Shown here: one piece after another, positions 35,120 through 43,578 of the stretch
Layout of the letters: the number at the start of each line of letters is the position of its first letter
How positions within the stretch are numbered: the first letter of the stretch is position 1
DNA from: Actinoplanes regularis
Lineage (GTDB): Bacteria > Actinomycetota > Actinomycetes > Mycobacteriales > Micromonosporaceae
Length of the DNA: 64,000 nt
Assembly (NCBI RefSeq): GCF_900188005.1
Contig: NZ_FZNR01000004.1
Coordinates: 1-64,000 of the forward strand
Direction of reading: 5' to 3'
Translations under genes and position numbers: made by a program
The notes under the pieces: generated by a model
Database searches by the model: none
Told to the model about the DNA's origin: nothing
Seen by the model: the letters and a program-made list of their open reading frames with translations, nothing else

Positions 35120-35821
35120 TCAGTGACCGGCGTACTGCGTCGCGGTGAACAGCAGCATCGCCGTGACCAGCCCGGTCACCAGCACGGTGACCACGGTGGC
35201 GGTGTCCAGCCCCACCTTGCGCCGGTCCGCCACCAGCTTCGCCAGGACCACGGCCAGCACGGGACAGGCCAGGAGCACCAGCAGCGCCACCACCGGGGCC
35301 GCCTCGTGCCAGTCACCGGCCGACGCCGCCCCGGCTCCCCGCAGGACCTGGTTCCCGATCGCGCCGAGGATCCCGCCGACCACTCCGAAGACGCCGAAGA
35401 GCACCTTGACGCCGAAGGTGAGCGGCCGGGCCGGGTCGGTCCACTTGATCCGCTTCTCCACCTCGGCGAGGTAGTCCTCGGCCGCCCGCTGATCGTCGCG
35501 CTGCCGGGGGATGCTGGCCGGCGGCAGGCTTCCGAACCGCTCCGCGACCGGACCGGCCCGGTGCGCGTAATCCGCCCACAGCCCGGCCGCCCGCGCGTCG
35601 ACCTCCTCCAGCTCGCGCCGGGCGTCGCGGGCCGCCCGCCGGGCGACGCGCACCTGCTCCTCGGCCGCCTGGACCGCCTCGTCGGCCGAGGCGCGCTGCG
35701 TCGCGTGCCACTCGACCGCCTCGGCCCGCAGACCGGCGGCGCGCTGATCCAGCGTGGTGAGCCGGCGCAGGACGGTCCGGTAGTCCGCCCGCTCGAAGTC
35801 GACCGGTTGCAGGTCGCTCAT
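35120..35821 (-). CDS. Coiled-coil membrane protein of the FtsK-like locus
   Basis: A 233-aa protein. The N-terminal half is a long charged coiled coil (LTTLDQRAAGLRAEAVEWHATQ ... AEEQVRVARRAARDARRELEEVDARAAGLWADY). The C-terminal half has three transmembrane helices (VLFGVFGVVGGILGAIGNQVL; APVVALLVLLACPVLAVVLAKLV; ATVVTVLVTGLVTAMLLFTA). ATG 35821 follows GGAGGGGGCGGC. Start and ribosome binding site lie in one half of a direct repeat that also occurs at 35905-35932. It is the last gene of a four-gene same-strand locus with an EccC/FtsK-like ATPase and could be its membrane anchor. No family recognised. Confidence 0.7.
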   Translation of the reverse strand: MSDLQPVDFERADYRTVLRRLTTLDQRAAGLRAEAVEWHATQRASADEAVQAAEEQVRVARRAARDARRELEEVDARAAGLWADYAHRAGPVAERFGSLPPASIPRQRDDQRAAEDYLAEVEKRIKWTDPARPLTFGVKVLFGVFGVVGGILGAIGNQVLRGAGAASAGDWHEAAPVVALLVLLACPVLAVVLAKLVADRRKVGLDTATVVTVLVTGLVTAMLLFTATQYAGH

Positions 35822-35990
35822 GCCGCCCCCTCCGCTTCGCTCCGGCGTCGGCATGAGTTCAGGACTGAGCCAGCCGATGCGCTCGCAGGCTCGCTCATGC
35901 CCGCCCCCTCCGCTTCGCCCCGCCGAAGAACGCGATCTTGGCGAGTCGTGGCTGTCGTGTGGGCGTAGGTTGCCAAGATCGCGGCGGGTT
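35819..35990 (-). repeat. Compound repeat carrying a duplicated start site
   Basis: On the minus strand GCGAAGCGGAGGGGGCGGCA with TGAGCGA occurs twice, around 35815-35842 and 35905-35932 (one extra G in the latter). The upstream copy starts a 26-codon frame (MSEPASASAGSVLNSCRRRS...) that ends in ATGA on the real start codon at 35821. Upstream lies a perfect 12-bp inverted repeat CGCGATCTTGGC (35931-35942) / GCCAAGATCGCG (35972-35983) with a 29-nt loop. I recall similar 'MSEPAS...SPELMPTPERSGGGGM' N-terminal artefacts and CGCCAAGATCGCG elements in other Micromonosporaceae genomes, which suggests dispersed mobile repeats; this is memory, not a search. Confidence 0.6.
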
Positions 35991-36023
35991 GAGCGATGCG
36001 GCGAGGGTGGGTGGTCGAGTCGG

Positions 36024-38729
36024 TCATGAGGCACCGTAGGGGATGATCACCTCGGCGCCACGGTGCACCGAGCGGTCGAAGTGCAGCGCCCGCCAGGGCC
36101 GCGGGTACCAGTTGGGCGCCCCGGCCCCCGGGTAGTACGGCGCCAGCTCGCTGCCGTGCACGTCCAGGGCCACCCAGGCGCCGATCGGGTCGGTCCGGGA
36201 CGCCTGCCCGCCGAGCGTGTCGCGCAGCAGCCCGGCCCCACGCCACCAGCCGAGCACGTGCAGCCGCCGTTCCGGCCCCTGCCGCAGCACGGTCCGCAGC
36301 TGATCGCCCGCGACCTTGCCACCGGGCAGCGCGTCGGCCGCGTACAGCAGGATGAAGTGCGGCCGGTCGGCCGGCAGCGCCGCGGTCGACTCGGCCGCCG
36401 CGTCCTCGAGGAGCCAGGCGACGTTCGACGCGTCGTACCAGCCGCAGTCCGGGATCCGGGCGTGCAGCGCCTCGGCGGCGGCCTGGGCGTCCTGGTCGAA
36501 GCAGGCGATCGAGAAGCGCGCGCCGTCCCGGGTGTGCTGGGCGGCCAGCGACCGCCCGGCGGTGGCCAGCACCGCGCAGGCCTCCTCGACCCGGGTGCCG
36601 AGCACGGCCAGGTTGCGGCCGGGGGCCCGGCGCAGCACGGTCCGGGCCGACCGGGACATCACGTCGATGGTCTCGCCGAGCAGCGCCATCGGCGCGGGTG
36701 AGTCCTCCGGGGCCAGCGCCCGGAAGTCGGGGCTGTCCGCGAGCCGGGGTTGTACGTCACCGTCGAAGAGCCGGGGCGGCGGCGAGTTCTGCGGCAGCCG
36801 GCGCCACAGCCGGTGCTGCAGCGTGCTCCACTGCTCGCGGTCGCCGGCCGCGGGCACCCGGACGATCTGGTTGGCGTCGGTCGCCCCGGAGTCCGGGTTG
36901 ATCACGGCGTGGTAGCGGGGCAGCGAGTCGGCGGCGGTGTTCTGCTCGGCGAGCACCCGGCGGGCCCGGGGCAGCGCGATCCGCAGGGTGAACTGCGCGA
37001 CCAGCGCGGGCCGGCCCCACAGCGCCTCGATGCCGGAGACGTCCTGGCTGGCCAGGACCAGGTGGATGCCCTGCGAGCGGCCCCGCCGGGCGAGGTCCTC
37101 GAGCAGGTCGACGGCCTCGGTGGTGACCGAGTCCCGGCCGGCGAGCAGCACCTGGAACTCGTCGACCACGGCGACGATCCGCGGCCAGACACCGCTCGGA
37201 TCCTCGGCGCGCAGCTCGGCCAGGTTGGTGACCTCGTGCTGTTTCGCCGCGTCGGCCCGCCGCCGCAGCTCGGCGCCGAGGAACCGGAGCAGGGCCAGGC
37301 CGAACTCACGGTCGGTGTTGACGTTCACGCCGACCAGGCGCACGTGCGGCAGCCAGCTCTGGTCGCGCCGGCCCGGCGCGAACCGGGCGAACGACACGCC
37401 CTCCTTGAAGTCGAGCAGGTAGAAAGCCAGTTCGGCGGGGGAGTAGCGGGCGGCGAGCGCGCCCATCCAGGCGTAGATCAGGTTGGTCTTGCCGGTGCCG
37501 GAAGGGCCGGCGATCAGTGCGTGCGGCGGGTAGTCGCTGAGCGTCACCAGCACCCGGGTGCCCTGTGGGCTGTCGCCCAGCGGCGCGGAGAGGCCGGTCG
37601 CCGAGCTCTCCCGCCACTCCTCGCCCGGGTCCGGCAGCAGGCTGTCCAGGGCCACCGGTGCCGGGCCTGCGGCGACCGCCTCGGCGATCTGCCGGCAGGT
37701 CGCGGTGAGCACCGCGGGCGGCGGTCCGGGGTCCAGCCGTACGGGCAGATCGCCGCCGCTGCTCATCCGGGCGTCCGCACCCGGGGCGGCGGTGACGAAC
37801 TCGATCCCGGCCGCCGGCTCCACCTCCGGCCCGTGCACGATCAGGTGCACCCCGCAGGCCGCCCCGGTGCGCAGCAGCCGGTCCAGCTGGGTGCGCTCGT
37901 GCCGGTTCAGCTCCCCGGCGCCGAGCAGCACCGCGACCCGCCACGGTTCCGGACGCCGCCGGGTCGCCGTGTGCAGCTCCCGCAGCGACGAGTACTCCCC
38001 GGCCAGCACGGTCTCGTTGATCCGCCGGACGTGCCCGACCAGCTCGTCGAGGAGCGCGGCCAGCCCGTTCGGGGCGACGAAGGTGAGCACCCGGGCCGGC
38101 GCGAGGGCGGCGAACCCGGCCAGCCCACCGCCGAGGTGCTCCGGGTCGTACCCGATCACCTGCACCGATCCCGGCGCGCTGGTGCCCAGGGCGCGCAGCA
38201 GCAGCCCGGCCACCACGTCGTCGCCGAGTCTCCGGTCGCCCCGCACCACCACGTGCCCGTGGTCGAGCAGCCGCACCAGGGCCGGGACCTCCGGGGACTC
38301 CGGAGCGGCGGGCTCGGGGGAGTCCCACTGCCAGGGCCGCCCGGGCGTCTCCTCCGCCGCGCCCGGGGCCGTGGGCAGCAGCAACCGCCCGATCCGCAAC
38401 TCGGCGGCGGCCGGCAGGGGGGTCGTGTCCCAGCTGTGCCACGGCTCGCCGGCCGCCCCGGGGGCCGCCCGGTCGGCCGCGCCCGCCGCCGCCCCGGAGA
38501 GCGCGCCGAGCTCGGTGGCGTGCCACTTCTCGATCGAGCGCAGCCGCTCGTCGCGGGCCGCGGCCAGCTTGCGCTCGCGCCCCTCGGCGGCCGCCCGGAC
38601 CCGTTCCCAGTGCGCGACCGCCGTGTCCCGCTCACGTTCGGCGCGTTCGAGAGCGTTCTCAGCGACGCCGAGCGCGTGTGACAGCCCGGCCCGGACTTCC
38701 ATGACCTGCTGTTTGGTGGATTCAGCCAT
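36024..38729 (-). CDS. FtsK/SpoIIIE-type ATPase, EccC-like architecture
   Basis: A 901-aa ATPase. Residues about 15-75 are a coiled coil (LGVAENALERAERERDTAVAHWERVRAAAEGRERKLAAARDE). Three FtsK-like modules follow: a first with a degenerate loop (HVVVRGDRRLGDDVVAGLLLRAL), a central intact one with Walker A ALIAGPSGTGKTNLIYAW near 408 and Walker B RIVAVVDEFQVLL near 523, and a third with a degenerate loop (NLAVLGTRVEEACAVLATAGRSL). This three-module layout resembles EccC of type VII secretion, but there is no transmembrane segment and the active module is the second, not the first. The upstream genes encode small helical proteins. Probable role: powering translocation of protein or DNA; unproven. 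Confidence 0.85.
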   Translation of the reverse strand: MAESTKQQVMEVRAGLSHALGVAENALERAERERDTAVAHWERVRAAAEGRERKLAAARDERLRSIEKWHATELGALSGAAAGAADRAAPGAAGEPWHSWDTTPLPAAAELRIGRLLLPTAPGAAEETPGRPWQWDSPEPAAPESPEVPALVRLLDHGHVVVRGDRRLGDDVVAGLLLRALGTSAPGSVQVIGYDPEHLGGGLAGFAALAPARVLTFVAPNGLAALLDELVGHVRRINETVLAGEYSSLRELHTATRRRPEPWRVAVLLGAGELNRHERTQLDRLLRTGAACGVHLIVHGPEVEPAAGIEFVTAAPGADARMSSGGDLPVRLDPGPPPAVLTATCRQIAEAVAAGPAPVALDSLLPDPGEEWRESSATGLSAPLGDSPQGTRVLVTLSDYPPHALIAGPSGTGKTNLIYAWMGALAARYSPAELAFYLLDFKEGVSFARFAPGRRDQSWLPHVRLVGVNVNTDREFGLALLRFLGAELRRRADAAKQHEVTNLAELRAEDPSGVWPRIVAVVDEFQVLLAGRDSVTTEAVDLLEDLARRGRSQGIHLVLASQDVSGIEALWGRPALVAQFTLRIALPRARRVLAEQNTAADSLPRYHAVINPDSGATDANQIVRVPAAGDREQWSTLQHRLWRRLPQNSPPPRLFDGDVQPRLADSPDFRALAPEDSPAPMALLGETIDVMSRSARTVLRRAPGRNLAVLGTRVEEACAVLATAGRSLAAQHTRDGARFSIACFDQDAQAAAEALHARIPDCGWYDASNVAWLLEDAAAESTAALPADRPHFILLYAADALPGGKVAGDQLRTVLRQGPERRLHVLGWWRGAGLLRDTLGGQASRTDPIGAWVALDVHGSELAPYYPGAGAPNWYPRPWRALHFDRSVHRGAEVIIPYGAS

Positions 38730-38774
38730 GACCCGCCGGCATCGTCGCAGTGGTGGGGATCGAGAGGGAGGGCC

Positions 38775-39689
38775 TCATCTGCGCTGCTCACCGGCCTCGG
38801 TGCGGGGCCGCAACGGTTCCGGCGCGTCCGGGTCGAGCGCCCCGGCATCCCGGCCCAGCCGGGCGAGCAGGATCCCGGTGAGCACGCTCGAGGTCACCGC
38901 GTTGTCGGCCGGATGCGTCACCGCCTCCTCGGCCGCCCGATCGTCCCGCTGCTTCACCGGCACCCGGCAGATCCGGGCGATCAGCGTCTCCAGCACGGCC
39001 GGCGTGGTGCCCGGCAGCAGGGCCCGGACCCGGCCCTCGGCGGCGGTGCGCAGCCGTGGCACGTCCTCCGGCCGGGGCTCGTGCCCGAGCAGGTCGCCGG
39101 CGAGCCGGTGCAGTACCGGCGCGGTGACCGCGGAGAGCCCGAGGCCGGTCGACGCGTTCACCGCGTGCAGTTCGCGGCCGAGCCGGGCGCGGTCACCGGC
39201 CCGGACCCCGGCGGCGATCCGCCTCAGCAGCTCGGCGGTGTCCGCGTCGCTGGTCTCGCTCGCCTTCCGGTCCGGCGGGGCGGGTTCGCCGGTGAGCTGG
39301 GCGACGCGCTCCTGCCACCACGGCCCGAGCTTCTCCGTCGGAGGCTGTGCCGGCCCCGGTTGGGCGGGCCGGGGCCGCTCCGGTTCCGGTTTCAGCGCGG
39401 TGCGCCACTCCTGGCCGTGCGCGCGGCCGGGCTCACCACCCAGGCCGAGGGCGGCCAGGTAGGCCTCGATCGAGTCCTCCGCGAGCCGCAGGGCCGCGGC
39501 GGCGCGCTCCGCGTGCTCGGTGGCGTTGCCGAGCTCCGGCACGCCCATCTTCTGCTCCGACGCCTCGCGCACCCAGTTCAGCAGCTCGGTCGCGGTGCGG
39601 AGTTTCTCCATCGCCACGACGACGAGGCCGTCGGGCAGCTCGTCGGAGGCGGCCCGGAGCCGGGCGCCGAGTTCCTGCAGCACCGACAT
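38775..39689 (-). CDS. Helical hypothetical protein of the FtsK-like locus
   Basis: A 304-aa protein with no family that I recognise. Residues 1-75 are helical (MSVLQELGARLRAASDELPDGLVVVAMEKLRTATELLNWVREAS ... HAERAAAALRLAEDSIEAYLAALGLGG). A Pro-rich linker (PERPRPAQPGPAQPP) follows, then a second helical domain with ADTAELLRRIAAGVRAGDRARLGRELHAV and VLHRLAGDLLGHEPRPEDV. No membrane helix or signal peptide. It starts 4 nt after the stop of the 86-aa gene and ends 45 nt before the ATPase gene, so the three are surely one transcription unit. Confidence 0.7.
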   Translation of the reverse strand: MSVLQELGARLRAASDELPDGLVVVAMEKLRTATELLNWVREASEQKMGVPELGNATEHAERAAAALRLAEDSIEAYLAALGLGGEPGRAHGQEWRTALKPEPERPRPAQPGPAQPPTEKLGPWWQERVAQLTGEPAPPDRKASETSDADTAELLRRIAAGVRAGDRARLGRELHAVNASTGLGLSAVTAPVLHRLAGDLLGHEPRPEDVPRLRTAAEGRVRALLPGTTPAVLETLIARICRVPVKQRDDRAAEEAVTHPADNAVTSSVLTGILLARLGRDAGALDPDAPEPLRPRTEAGEQRR

Positions 39690-39693
39690 CGCG

Positions 39694-39954
39694 TCAGAGC
39701 ATCGCCGTGTAGTTCTGGGCGGCCTCGATCGCGAGCTGGGTCGCGCTGAAGCACTCCTCGAGCTGCTGGTCGGCCTGGGACAGCGAGGCATGGGCGGTGC
39801 CGACCGCCTCATGTCCGCCCCCGTCGAGCGCGGCGGCCAGGCTCTGCTGTGCCTCGCCGAGCTTCTCCCGAGCCGCCTGTATCGCCGCCTGTCCCTCGTT
39901 CACCTGCTGGACGGCGGCGTCCACGGCCGCTCTCAACTCGGCGACACTGGCCAC
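39694..39954 (-). CDS. 86-aa helical protein, WXG100-like size
   Basis: A small all-helical protein: VASVAELRAAVDAAVQQVNEGQAAIQAAREKLGEAQQSLAAALDGGGHEAVGTAHASLSQADQQLEECFSATQLAIEAAQNYTAML. It reads as a helix - GGGHE turn - helix hairpin, the size and shape of ESX (WXG100) substrates, but without the W-x-G motif; GGG-H takes the turn position. GTG 39954 lies 8 nt after AGGAGG. It is the first gene of the four-gene locus with the FtsK-like ATPase, as WXG100 genes often stand near EccC. I infer a possible substrate or adaptor; homology is not shown. Upstream 39955-40230 has nothing else. Confidence 0.65.
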   Translation of the reverse strand: MASVAELRAAVDAAVQQVNEGQAAIQAAREKLGEAQQSLAAALDGGGHEAVGTAHASLSQADQQLEECFSATQLAIEAAQNYTAML

Positions 39955-40230
39955 TCGTTCGGCCTCCTGTAACTCAACCCACTTGCGACTCCAGCGTAAC
40001 GCCCAGCCTCGTTCGCGTTCGCCTCGGCCGCGCCTTTTCGCACACCACGGAGACAAAAGACGCACCACGAGTCCGGCGACCGAGGCGGATGATCGCCCTG
40101 GTGGCACTGGATTTCCAGCGTAGTCCATTGTGGATCATGTGGCGAACCGGGCCCGCGGCGCCCCCGCTTCCGCGTGCCCGAAACGCCCGGAACCGGTGAT
40201 CCGCGCCCGGCGCTGATCGGGCGGATGCGG

Positions 40231-40770
40231 TCAGCGGGGCACCGAGGACGGGCCGCGGCTCTCGGCGCCCAGGGCGAGGGCGCGCTCGCACAGGCCCCGG
40301 TCGGCGGTGACGACGACGATCGGGCGGGTGCCGCACTCACGGCGTACCAAATCGATGATCTTGTCGTCGCCGGAGCCGGTGGCGCGTTCGATCCGTACCC
40401 CGTCCGGGTCCTGCGGGATGTCCTTCGCCTTGCCCTCGACCACCAGGGTCACCTCGACCGGGGCCGGGATGCCGCTCAGCCCCGTGGCGGGTACCGCCGC
40501 CAGGCGGTCCCGAAGGCGGATCGCGGCCCCGGCCCGGTCCCGCCACCAGCCGTCCGGAACGGAGCCCACCACGTTCGCCGCGTCCACGATGATCAGCGGG
40601 ACCAGCGGTGGCGGCGCCGTGATGGAAACGGCAGGTTCGCCGGACACGGCCGCCTGTGATGTGGCTCCCTGGGACGGGGACTTCGCACACGCGGGCGCGG
40701 GCTCGGGGAGCGCGGGTTCCCGGAACAGCGGCATCTGGGGTCCTGAGGCGGGCTCCTGGGATTCGAGCAT
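40231..40770 (-). CDS. NYN/PIN-like nuclease-fold protein
   Basis: A 179-aa protein. The first 55 residues are Pro/Ala/Ser-rich and probably disordered. The folded part contains PLIIVDAANVVGSVPDGWWRDRAGAAIRLRDRLAAV, then VEVTLVVEGKAKDI, RATGSGDDKIIDLV and RPIVVVTADRGLCERALALGA. The spaced Asp residues (VDAANV, SGDD, TADR) fit the acidic cluster of the NYN/YacP-like PIN fold, so an RNA-processing role is plausible. The ATG at 40770 has no strong ribosome binding site close by; upstream is a HAIR-like operator shared with the divergent clpC-like gene. Confidence 0.72.
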   Translation of the reverse strand: MLESQEPASGPQMPLFREPALPEPAPACAKSPSQGATSQAAVSGEPAVSITAPPPLVPLIIVDAANVVGSVPDGWWRDRAGAAIRLRDRLAAVPATGLSGIPAPVEVTLVVEGKAKDIPQDPDGVRIERATGSGDDKIIDLVRRECGTRPIVVVTADRGLCERALALGAESRGPSSVPR

Positions 40771-40773
40771 AAA

Positions 40774-40794
40774 GTTGAGCGTACTCCAGTCAAC
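40774..40794. promoter_or_regulatory. HAIR-like operator (HspR-type) before the Clp ATPase gene
   Basis: GTTGAGC (40774-40780), 7 nt, AGTCAAC (40788-40794). The known HspR site HAIR is CTTGAGT-N7-ACTCAAG; here 10 of 14 bases and the exact spacing agree. It lies in the divergent region between the NYN gene and the Clp ATPase gene, 130 nt before the latter's start. HspR regulates clpB and dnaK in actinomycetes. Confidence 0.5.
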
Positions 40795-40923
40795 TTTTCG
40801 CGAGATTTGGGAATCCCCGTCCCGTCTCACGCGCTTCGAACAGTCAGCGGTGGGCGTTTGCCCCGCGCCACCCCGGGTAGCCCCGGAGGTGGCCGCTGGT
40901 GGAGTACCAGGGAAGAGAGACTG

Positions 40924-43533
40924 ATGAGCATCGGACCGTTGGGGCCGGGTGGACCCGGCCAGTGGGACGACCTGTTCGCGCGTTTCTTCGGTGCGGCCGA
41001 GCCGCGCCGGGCGGCGCAGCGGATCGACATCGCCCGTTACATGAGCAACGACGCCCGGCGGGTGCTGGCCGACGCCGCCCGGCGGGCCGCCGACAGCGGC
41101 CCGGGGGATGGCGGACCCGCCGATCTCGACACCGATCACCTGCTCTGGGCCGTCCTGCAGCAGGAACCGATGAAGCAGACCGTGCGTCGCGCCGGCGCCG
41201 ACCCGCAGATCCTGCTCAGCGAACTGGAGCTGCGGGTGGGCGACGAGTCGGCGCGGATCGCCTCGGCCAACCGTCGTGCCGAGATGGGCGCGGTCGGCCT
41301 CGACCAGCCGGAACAGGTGTCGCTGACGCCGGCGGCCAAGCGCGCGCTGCTGGACAGCCTGCAGATCTCCCGCGCGATGGGCGCCTCCTACATCGGGCCG
41401 GAGCACATCCTGATGGCGCTCGGCCTGAACACCGACTCGGTGGCCGGGCGGCTGCTGGCCGGCCGGCTCGACACGCGGGCCATCCCGAACTCGGAGACGC
41501 CGACCGGCCCGGTCGCCGGTGGCCAGGGCGGATCCCGCGTCACCGGGCGCGCCGCGCCGGCCACGCCGACGCCGACGCTGGAGCAGTTCGGCGTGGATCT
41601 GACCGAGATGGCCCGGCGCGGCGAGATCGACCCGGTGATCGGCCGGGCCGACGAGATCGAGCAGGCCGTGGAGATCCTGTCCCGGCGTACCAAGAACAAC
41701 CCGGTCCTGATCGGTGAGGCCGGCGTCGGCAAGACCGCGATCGTGGAGGGCCTGGCCCAGCGGATCGTGGACGGCGACGTGCCGCTCACCCTGCAGGACA
41801 AGCGGGTGGTCCAGCTGGACCTCGCCGGCCTGGTGGCCGGCACCCGGTACCGCGGCGACTTCGAGGAGCGCCTGCGCAAGATCATCGACGAGATCCAGGC
41901 GTCCGGAGACGGGCTGGTCGTCTTCCTGGACGAGATCCACACCCTGGTCGGCGCCGGCGGTGGTGGCGAGGGCGGCGGGATGGACGCCGGCAACATGCTC
42001 AAGCCGGCCCTGGCCCGGGGCCGGCTCCGGGTGATCGGCGCGACCACCCTGGACGAGTACCGCAAGCACATCGAGAAGGACGCCGCGCTGGCCCGGCGCT
42101 TCCAGCCGGTGCAGGTCGGCGAGCCGAGCGTGGAGGACGCCGTGGCGATCCTGCGCGGGCTGCGGGACAACTACGAGGCGCACCACCAGGTACGGATCAC
42201 CGACGAGGCCCTGGACGCGGCGGCGCTGCTCTCGGACCGCTACATCGCCGACCGGTTCCTGCCGGACAAGGCGATCGACCTGATCGACCAGGCCGGTGCC
42301 CGGGTGCGGCTGCGCACCAAGATGCCGGACGCCGACCTGCGCGAGCGGGAGCGGCAGCTCGAGCAGCTCAGCCGGGACCGGGACCAGGCCGTGGCCGCGG
42401 AGAACTACGAGGTCGCGTCCCAGCTGCGGGACCGGATCAACGAGCTGAAGGCGCGGATCACCGGGGCCGGCGCGGGCGCCGACGGAGTCCCGCGGGTCAC
42501 CGCGGACGACATCGCCGAGATGGTCGCCCGGGCCACCGGCATCCCGGTGGCGCAGCTGACCGAGACCGAGCGGGACCGCCTGCTCGGGCTGGAGGAGCAC
42601 CTGCACGAGCACGTGGTCGGCCAGGACGACGCGGTGACCGCGGTCGCCGAGGCGGTCCGCCGCTCGCGCGCCGGGCTGGGCGACCCGGGCCGGCCGGTCG
42701 GCAGCTTCCTGTTCCTCGGCCCCACCGGGGTCGGCAAGACCGAGCTGGCCCGCTCGCTCGCGGAGGCGCTGTTCGGCGACGCGGACCGGATGGTGCGGCT
42801 GGACATGAGCGAGTTCCAGGAGCGGCACGCGGTGTCCCGGCTGGTCGGCGCCCCGCCCGGGTACGTCGGCTACGACGAGGCCGGTCAGCTCACCGAGGCG
42901 GTGCGGCGGCGGCCGTACAGCGTGGTGCTGCTGGACGAGCTCGAGAAGGCGCACCACGATGTGTTCAACATCCTGCTGCAAGTGCTCGACGACGGGCGGC
43001 TGACCGATAGTCAGGGCCGGACGGTGAGCTTCAAGAACACCGTCCTGATCATGACCAGCAACCTGGGGTCGGACCTGATCAACGGAAGCTCCCGCAGCGT
43101 CGGGTTCGGCGGCGCCGAGAACGGCCGCTCGCCGGAGGACGATTTGCGGGACCGGCTGGACCGGCGGCTCAAGGAGCAGCTGCGGCCGGAGTTCATCAAC
43201 CGGATCGACGAGATCATCATCTTCCGGCAGCTGGAGACGGAGCAGCTCCGGAAGATCACCGAGATGCTGCTGGAGTCCACCCGGCGCCGGTTGGACGCCC
43301 AGGACGTCCGGATGGAGATCACCACGGCGGCGGTGGACTGGCTGGCGGACAAGGGCTACCAGCCCGAGTTCGGCGCCCGGCCGCTGCGCCGGACCATCCA
43401 GCGCGAGCTGGACAACCGGCTGTCGAAGATGCTGCTCGCGGCGGACCTGGCGCCGGGGCGGATCGTCCGGGTGGACGTCCGGGACGGCGAGCTGACCTTC
43501 GAGATCGAGTCGGCGTCACTGAGCACCAGATGA
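40924..43533 (+). CDS. Clp AAA+ unfoldase, ClpC-type
   Basis: An 869-aa Hsp100 protein. Two Clp N-terminal repeats (about 20-185) precede two AAA+ modules, with Walker [14 protein letters not shown] near 265 and [13 protein letters not shown] near 599. The middle region is short and contains a UVR-like helix ([26 protein letters not shown]) in place of ClpB's long coiled coil. [12 protein letters not shown] corresponds in position to the ClpP-docking loop of ClpC1 (GLGFSK) with VGF. So it should feed substrates to ClpP, unlike a disaggregase. It differs from house-keeping ClpC1 in its Gly/Pro-rich N-terminus ([23 protein letters not shown]). ATG 40924; single gene. Confidence 0.9.
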   Translation: MSIGPLGPGGPGQWDDLFARFFGAAEPRRAAQRIDIARYMSNDARRVLADAARRAADSGPGDGGPADLDTDHLLWAVLQQEPMKQTVRRAGADPQILLSELELRVGDESARIASANRRAEMGAVGLDQPEQVSLTPAAKRALLDSLQISRAMGASYIGPEHILMALGLNTDSVAGRLLAGRLDTRAIPNSETPTGPVAGGQGGSRVTGRAAPATPTPTLEQFGVDLTEMARRGEIDPVIGRADEIEQAVEILSRRTKNNPVLIGEAGVGKTAIVEGLAQRIVDGDVPLTLQDKRVVQLDLAGLVAGTRYRGDFEERLRKIIDEIQASGDGLVVFLDEIHTLVGAGGGGEGGGMDAGNMLKPALARGRLRVIGATTLDEYRKHIEKDAALARRFQPVQVGEPSVEDAVAILRGLRDNYEAHHQVRITDEALDAAALLSDRYIADRFLPDKAIDLIDQAGARVRLRTKMPDADLRERERQLEQLSRDRDQAVAAENYEVASQLRDRINELKARITGAGAGADGVPRVTADDIAEMVARATGIPVAQLTETERDRLLGLEEHLHEHVVGQDDAVTAVAEAVRRSRAGLGDPGRPVGSFLFLGPTGVGKTELARSLAEALFGDADRMVRLDMSEFQERHAVSRLVGAPPGYVGYDEAGQLTEAVRRRPYSVVLLDELEKAHHDVFNILLQVLDDGRLTDSQGRTVSFKNTVLIMTSNLGSDLINGSSRSVGFGGAENGRSPEDDLRDRLDRRLKEQLRPEFINRIDEIIIFRQLETEQLRKITEMLLESTRRRLDAQDVRMEITTAAVDWLADKGYQPEFGARPLRRTIQRELDNRLSKMLLAADLAPGRIVRVDVRDGELTFEIESASLSTR

Positions 43534-43547
43534 GCTGAGCGGGCGGG

Positions 43548-43572
43548 GGCGCCGGGACGAGAGCCCGGCGCC
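43548..43572. terminator. Bidirectional hairpin between the clpC-like and lysR genes
   Basis: GGCGCCGGG pairs with CCCGGCGCC, loop ACGAGAG, in the 45-nt gap between two convergent genes. Confidence 0.6.
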
Positions 43573-43578
43573 GCTCGC

